Shown piece after piece: positions 5,737-9,017 of a DNA stretch of 9,017 nucleotides. The position numbers and the translations under genes are program-made. The notes beneath the pieces are model-generated. The model was given only the letters and a program-made list of their open reading frames with translations, did no database searches and was not told where the DNA came from. Position 1 is the stretch's first letter. Each line of letters starts with the position of its first letter. The stretch comes from Chloroflexota bacterium (GTDB lineage Bacteria; Chloroflexota; Dormibacteria; CF-121). The stretch lies in NCBI GenBank assembly GCA_005882525.1, contig VBGO01000013.1, forward strand, positions 1 to 9,017, written 5' to 3'.

Positions 5737-5743
5737 AAGGAGG
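5737..5743 (+). promoter_or_regulatory. Shine-Dalgarno of livK
   Basis: AAGGAGG five bases before the ATG at 5749, a near-perfect ribosome binding site that fixes the start. Confidence 0.9.
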
Positions 5744-5748
5744 ATCGT

Positions 5749-7032
5749 ATGAACTTGCCAAAGTTGCTGGCGGGGCTGGCGATTGCCAGCCTGGCTCTTG
5801 CGGCCTGCGGCACGACCGGCGGCGGCTCGACGAACAAGGGGACCATCAAAATCGGCGTCGACCTGCCGGAATCAGGCGCGGAAGCGTCGGACGGGATCCC
5901 GACCCTGAACGGCGTCAAGTACGCGGTCCAGACGGCGGGCACGGTCGAAGGCTTCACGATCGAGGTCTCCAACCTGGACGACGCCGTCAGCGGCGTCCAT
6001 GACCCGCAGAAGGGAGCCCAGAACCTCCAGCAGTTCGTCAACGATTCGAAAGTCCTGGGCGTGGTCGGCCCATTCAACTCGAGCGTGGCCCGGGCCGAGA
6101 TCCCGATCAGCAATAGGGCGCACCTGGCGCAAATCAGCCCCGCCAACACCAACCAGTGCCTGACCAAAAACATCTATATCCCGACGACGCTCGGCGCCCC
6201 GAAGGACATCACCTGCAAGGACGCCGGCATCCTGGCTCCGGCCGACCTCCGGCCCACGGGCATCAACAACTACTTCCGGGTGGCGACCACGGACGATCTG
6301 CAGGGGCCGGCTATGGCGGACTACGCGGTCGACGTCCTCAAGGTGACCAAGCTCGGCGTGGCCTCTGACAACGAGGTATACGGCAAGGGCATCGCCGACA
6401 CCTTCAGCGCCGAGTTCAAGAACAAGGGCGGAACGGTCGTCAAGCGGCAGGACTTCGATACCAAGAGCACGAACGACTTCCGGGGCTTCCTCCAGTCGTC
6501 GAAGAGCCTCGGCGCCCAGGGCATCTACTTCGGCGGCACCGACAGCAACAAAGGCTGCGTGGTCCGTTCGCAGGCCTCGGGCATCTTCTCGACCGACACA
6601 CCCTATATGGGCGGTGACGGCCTGCAGACCGCGCAGTGCCTGAAGGACGCGGGCTCCATGGCATTGGGCATCTACGCCGCCGTGGCCGCGCCCAACGCGG
6701 AGCAAATTCCTGAGTCCGCGTCGATCATCAGCGGCTTCAAGGCGGCGTTCAAGCAAAAGGACGACTTCGGCGCCTACACCATGCCGGCTTACGACTGCGC
6801 CAAGATCCTGATCGCCGCCATCGGCCGGGCGATCAAGGCGAACGGCGGCAACATGCCGACCCGTGAGGCGGTCCGGGCGGAGGTCGCCAAGACCACCGAC
6901 TTCGTCGGCGCGCTGGGCAAGACCAGCTTCGACGCGAACGGCGACACCTCGCAGAAGATCATCTCGATCTACCAGGCGACGGGCAGCCCGGTCGACTGGA
7001 AGTGGGTCAAGCAGATCAACTACGCGAAGTAG
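5749..7032 (+). CDS. livK: Branched-chain amino-acid ABC transporter substrate-binding lipoprotein (LivK/LivJ type)
   Basis: A 427-residue periplasmic-binding-type protein (Peripla_BP_6 family) that captures branched-chain or related amino acids outside the membrane and hands them to the LivH/LivM permease. Residues 1-20 are a lipoprotein signal ending L-A-A-C with Cys20 as lipid site; a Gly/Ser/Thr linker follows. I-K-I-G-V-D-L-P-x-S-G (33-43) opens lobe 1. G-V-V-G-P-F-N-S-S (104-112) and Q-I-S-P-A-N-T-N (128-135) form the usual ligand-contacting loops. Y-F-R-V-A-T-T-D-D-L-Q-G (175-186) begins lobe 2, and the family's F-R-G-F-L and Y-F-G-G-T segments appear at 244-248 and 260-264. Unusual are five cysteines besides Cys20 (C137, C156, C270, C297, C350), with C137 and C156 in an apparent insertion between S-P-A-N-T-N and F-R-V. 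Exact substrate unknown. First gene of the operon, with a strong Shine-Dalgarno. Confidence 0.95.
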   Translation: MNLPKLLAGLAIASLALAACGTTGGGSTNKGTIKIGVDLPESGAEASDGIPTLNGVKYAVQTAGTVEGFTIEVSNLDDAVSGVHDPQKGAQNLQQFVNDSKVLGVVGPFNSSVARAEIPISNRAHLAQISPANTNQCLTKNIYIPTTLGAPKDITCKDAGILAPADLRPTGINNYFRVATTDDLQGPAMADYAVDVLKVTKLGVASDNEVYGKGIADTFSAEFKNKGGTVVKRQDFDTKSTNDFRGFLQSSKSLGAQGIYFGGTDSNKGCVVRSQASGIFSTDTPYMGGDGLQTAQCLKDAGSMALGIYAAVAAPNAEQIPESASIISGFKAAFKQKDDFGAYTMPAYDCAKILIAAIGRAIKANGGNMPTREAVRAEVAKTTDFVGALGKTSFDANGDTSQKIISIYQATGSPVDWKWVKQINYAK

Positions 7033-7047
7033 CCGACCGGCAATAGA

Positions 7048-7075
7048 ATCTGGAGGGGATTAAACCCCTCCAGAT
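7048..7075 (+). terminator. Strong intergenic hairpin between livK and livH
   Basis: ATCTGGAGGGG (7048-7058) and CCCCTCCAGAT (7065-7075) are perfect 11-bp arms around the loop ATTAAA, starting 15 bases after the livK stop. No T tract follows, so it is unlikely to be a full intrinsic terminator. In transporter operons such a hairpin commonly protects the binding-protein mRNA from 3' decay or partly stops transcription, so the binding protein is made in excess over the permeases. That role is inferred here. Confidence 0.7.
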
Positions 7076-7082
7076 CCTGCGA

Positions 7083-7090
7083 AGGGAGAG
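7083..7090 (+). promoter_or_regulatory. Purine-rich ribosome binding site favouring an upstream livH start
   Basis: AGGGAGAG, continuing as AGG to 7093, ends a few bases before CTG at 7097, which is in frame with livH. AGGGAG is eight bases from the CTG. No comparable site precedes the GTG at 7169. Confidence 0.5.
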
Positions 7091-7096
7091 AGGAAG

Positions 7097-8131
7097 CTGG
7101 TCGGAACACTCCGGAACACGCGTCGCGCCCTGGCCGGCCAGGCAGGGACCTGGGCCTTCGTCGGCGCGGTGGTAGTCATCCTGGCCGTCCTTCTCACTCC
7201 GCGAGCAGCCACCGACCCATCGTTCTTCCTCCAGATCCTGGTCTACGGACTGGCCAATGGCGCGATCTACGCGCTTATCGCGCTCGGCTACACGATGGTC
7301 TACGGCATCATCGAGCTGATCAACTTCGCGCATGGGGATGTCTTCACCCTGGGCGCCTTCCTGTCGCTGCCACTGATCGGTGCTTTCGGGCTGACCGAAG
7401 GCCAGACACCCAGCCTTGGCCTCTACGCGGCGCTGCTGGCGATCGCGATCATCGTGATGCTGCTCCTGGGCGGGGTCAACGTGCTGATCGAGCGGATCGC
7501 CTACCGGCCGCTCCGCCATGCGCCCCGCCTGGCTCCCCTGATCACCGCCGTGGGCATGTCGTTCATCCTGGAAGGGGTGATGTACATCTGGCGAGGCGCC
7601 AACAACATCCACTACCCTGACTTCCTCCCGGCGGGACGCATCTCCCTGGGCGGAGAGGCGTCGATCGGCGTCAAGGACCTGACGGTCATCGGACTGGCGG
7701 TGGGCTTCGTCATCGTGCTGACCGCCTTCATCAACCGTTCCAAGCTGGGCAAGGCCATGCGGGCGACGGCGCAGGACCAGGACGCCGCCCAACTGATGGG
7801 CATCGACATCAATCGCACCATCGCCGCCACCTTCTTCATCGGCGCCGTCCTCGCCGGAGCCGGCGGCGTCATCTTCGGGCTGTACTTCAACACCGTGCGA
7901 TTCGATCTCGGTTTTCAGGCCGGACTCTTCGCTTTCACCGCGGCCGTCTTCGGCGGGATCGGCAACATCCAGGGGGCGGCCATCGGGGGCCTGTTCATCG
8001 GCCTGGTCAAGGCCTTCAGCGACGGCTACTTCACCTCCCAGCTCACCGATGTCTGGATCTTCAGCATCTTGATCCTGGTCCTCGTCTTCCGGCCGACCGG
8101 GCTGCTCGGCATGCGGGTGCCGGAGAAATGA
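7097..8131 (+). CDS. livH: Branched-chain amino-acid ABC transporter permease LivH
   Basis: Integral membrane subunit of the importer. Hallmarks are G-L-A-N-G-A-I-Y-A-L-I-A-L-G-Y-T-M-V-Y-G, then I-N-F-A-H-G-D-V near the N-terminus; the cytoplasmic coupling loop G-K-A-M-R-A-T-A-Q-D-Q-D-A-A-Q-L-M-G-I-D; and F-T-A-A-V-F-G-G-I-G-N-I-Q-G-A-A-I-G-G near the C-terminus. The end is the TGA at 8129-8131. The first standard start is GTG at 7169 (320 residues), but the open frame upstream reads as a basic segment (L-R-N-T-R-R) followed by W-A-F-V-G-A-V-V-V-I-L-A-V-L-L, a whole membrane helix that GTG 7169 would cut in half. A purine-rich site lies just before CTG at 7097 (344 residues). I therefore place the start at CTG 7097, with GTG 7169 as fallback; no ATG, GTG or TTG lies between them in frame. 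The stop overlaps livM as ATGA. Confidence 0.92.
   Translation: MVGTLRNTRRALAGQAGTWAFVGAVVVILAVLLTPRAATDPSFFLQILVYGLANGAIYALIALGYTMVYGIIELINFAHGDVFTLGAFLSLPLIGAFGLTEGQTPSLGLYAALLAIAIIVMLLLGGVNVLIERIAYRPLRHAPRLAPLITAVGMSFILEGVMYIWRGANNIHYPDFLPAGRISLGGEASIGVKDLTVIGLAVGFVIVLTAFINRSKLGKAMRATAQDQDAAQLMGIDINRTIAATFFIGAVLAGAGGVIFGLYFNTVRFDLGFQAGLFAFTAAVFGGIGNIQGAAIGGLFIGLVKAFSDGYFTSQLTDVWIFSILILVLVFRPTGLLGMRVPEK
7102..7142 (+). repeat. CGGAACAC direct repeat and 14-bp palindrome at the livH start
   Basis: CGGAACAC occurs at 7102-7109 and 7112-7119, a 10-base period that is not a multiple of three. The perfect palindrome CCTGGCCGGCCAGG follows at 7129-7142. Both lie just after the livK-livH hairpin, in non-coding DNA if livH starts at 7169 or in its first codons if it starts at 7097. 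They may be chance in GC-rich DNA. Confidence 0.35.
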
Positions 8132-9017
8132 GCACGCCCAGCCGGCGCAGTCCACCTGGGCTGGGCGCCATCACAAGTGGCTGGAGCGACCGCGATTCGG
8201 TCATCTATCGATTGCTCCTCGTGGGCGCCCTGGCCTTTCCCTTCTTCGCGACGATTCTCACCGGAGGGAGCGGCGGCGCCCTGATCAACCAGGCCGCCGA
8301 CGCGGGCGTGTATGTCCTGCTCGCCATCGGGCTGAATATCGTGGTCGGGTATGCCGGCCTCCTCGACCTCGGCTACGCGGCCTTCTTCGCCATCGGCGCC
8401 TACACCGTCGGCATGTTCGCCTCGGGCCAACTGTATGGCAGTCCCTTGCACCACGAGATCCATCTCCCATTCTGGCTGCTGTTGTTCGTCGGCATGTTCG
8501 CCGCGGCCAGCTTCGGGGCGTTGCTGGGGGCACCGACGCTGCGGCTCCGCGGCGATTACCTGGCGATCGTAACGCTGGGATTCGGCGAGATCGTGCCGAG
8601 GATCTTCCGCTACCTGGGGCCTGGATCGGTCCTCGGAAACTGGACCGGCGGGGTGAACGGGATTGCCGGCATCGAGCCACCCTCGCTGCCATTCGGGCTT
8701 AGCGGGCCGTGGGACAACGGGCAGCCGTTCAAGTTCCTGCCGCGGTTCGACTTCATCGATCCGCTGGCGTTTTACGTCCTGATGGTGATCCTCGTGGTCA
8801 TCTGCGTCATCGCGGCGAACAACCTTTACCGGTCGCGTCTCGGCCGCGCGTGGATGGCGGTGCGCGAAGATGAGGTGGCCGCCGCCGCGACGGGCGTGAA
8901 TACGGTCGCCGTCAAACTTCTGGCCTTCGCGATCGGCGCCTCGTTCAGCGGGTTTGCCGGGACCTATTACGGCGCCAAACTCTCGCTCGTGAGCTCCGAG
9001 AACTTCGCCTTCGTGGT
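8128..9017 (+). CDS. livM: Branched-chain amino-acid ABC transporter permease LivM (C-terminus beyond window)
   Basis: 296 codons are visible from the ATG at 8128, which overlaps the livH stop (ATGA) and so is probably translationally coupled; the frame is still open at the window end. A 25-residue polar, basic N-terminus leads to a first membrane helix (about 27-45). The LivM signature follows: G-V-Y-V-L-L-A-I-G-L-N-I-V-V-G-Y-A-G-L-L-D-L-G-Y-A-A-F-F-A-I-G-A-Y (about 61-92), then L-R-L-R-G-D-Y-L-A-I-V-T-L-G-F-G-E-I (about 138-155), and later G-R-A-W-M-A-V-R-E-D-E-V-A-A-A-A-T-G-V-N (about 238-257), the loop that contacts the ATPase. With LivH it forms the membrane channel. A polar insert at about 168-205 separates the middle helices. 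livG and livF are expected next but not seen. Confidence 0.95.
   Translation, partial: MSTPSRRSPPGLGAITSGWSDRDSVIYRLLLVGALAFPFFATILTGGSGGALINQAADAGVYVLLAIGLNIVVGYAGLLDLGYAAFFAIGAYTVGMFASGQLYGSPLHHEIHLPFWLLLFVGMFAAASFGALLGAPTLRLRGDYLAIVTLGFGEIVPRIFRYLGPGSVLGNWTGGVNGIAGIEPPSLPFGLSGPWDNGQPFKFLPRFDFIDPLAFYVLMVILVVICVIAANNLYRSRLGRAWMAVREDEVAAAATGVNTVAVKLLAFAIGASFSGFAGTYYGAKLSLVSSENFAFV

Noticed and set aside
5499..5748. Possible tRNA, riboswitch or small gene in the largest gap
   Set aside because: No cloverleaf, no known riboswitch core and no coding frame with a ribosome site was found; only promoters and short repeats.
7016..8155. A 379-codon minus-strand open frame covering livH
   Set aside because: Antisense shadow of a confident permease gene, with a composition rich in D, E, Q, G and R typical of such mirrors.

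Overview
GC-rich bacterial chromosome segment holding ordinary core genes and the start of a branched-chain amino-acid ABC transporter operon. No ribosomal or transfer RNA gene, insertion sequence, CRISPR array or phage gene is visible. The taxon cannot be fixed from the sequence alone. The gene styles and an unnamed TPR protein that resembles what I recall from Chloroflexota-type genomes suggest a soil or environmental lineage of Chloroflexota, Dormibacterota or similar; this is a weak inference.

Left part (1-4334, all on the minus strand, read right to left): coaX (type III pantothenate kinase), a 60-residue membrane protein overlapping it, dusB (tRNA-dihydrouridine synthase), a small secreted lipoprotein, greA (transcript cleavage factor), an FAD-dependent DAO-family oxidoreductase, and the first 52 codons of lysS (lysyl-tRNA synthetase), cut by the window edge. 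The order coaX-dusB-greA-lysS recalls the core gene order known from Bacillota and others. Here the small membrane protein, the lipoprotein and the oxidoreductase are interspersed. Spacing is tight (overlaps or gaps of about 40 bp or less), so this is probably one transcription unit with an extra internal promoter before greA.

Middle part (4335-5748): a stand-alone DUF2087 gene on the plus strand, divergent from coaX, runs into a minus-strand TPR protein with an acidic tail. The two stop codons overlap inside a perfect inverted repeat. The 250-bp gap 5499-5748 is the divergent control region between the TPR gene and the transporter operon. It is AT-richer than its surroundings and carries a consensus -35 for the TPR gene, a plausible promoter and strong Shine-Dalgarno for the transporter, and several short repeats. 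No stretch above 300 bp lacks a gene.

Right part (5749-9017, plus strand): livK-type substrate-binding lipoprotein, a strong 11-bp-stem hairpin, livH permease and livM permease (ATGA overlap with livH; cut by the window end). The ATPase genes livG and livF would be expected beyond the window. Together they form an importer for branched-chain or related amino acids.

The most interesting points are two genes whose coding clearly begins upstream of any standard start codon (the oxidoreductase, where GCG stands in the ideal start position, and livH, where CTG does), the TPR protein with a possible HIRAN-like domain, and the structured DNA in the livK leader and the livK-livH gap. I saw no convincing new defence or mobile system.
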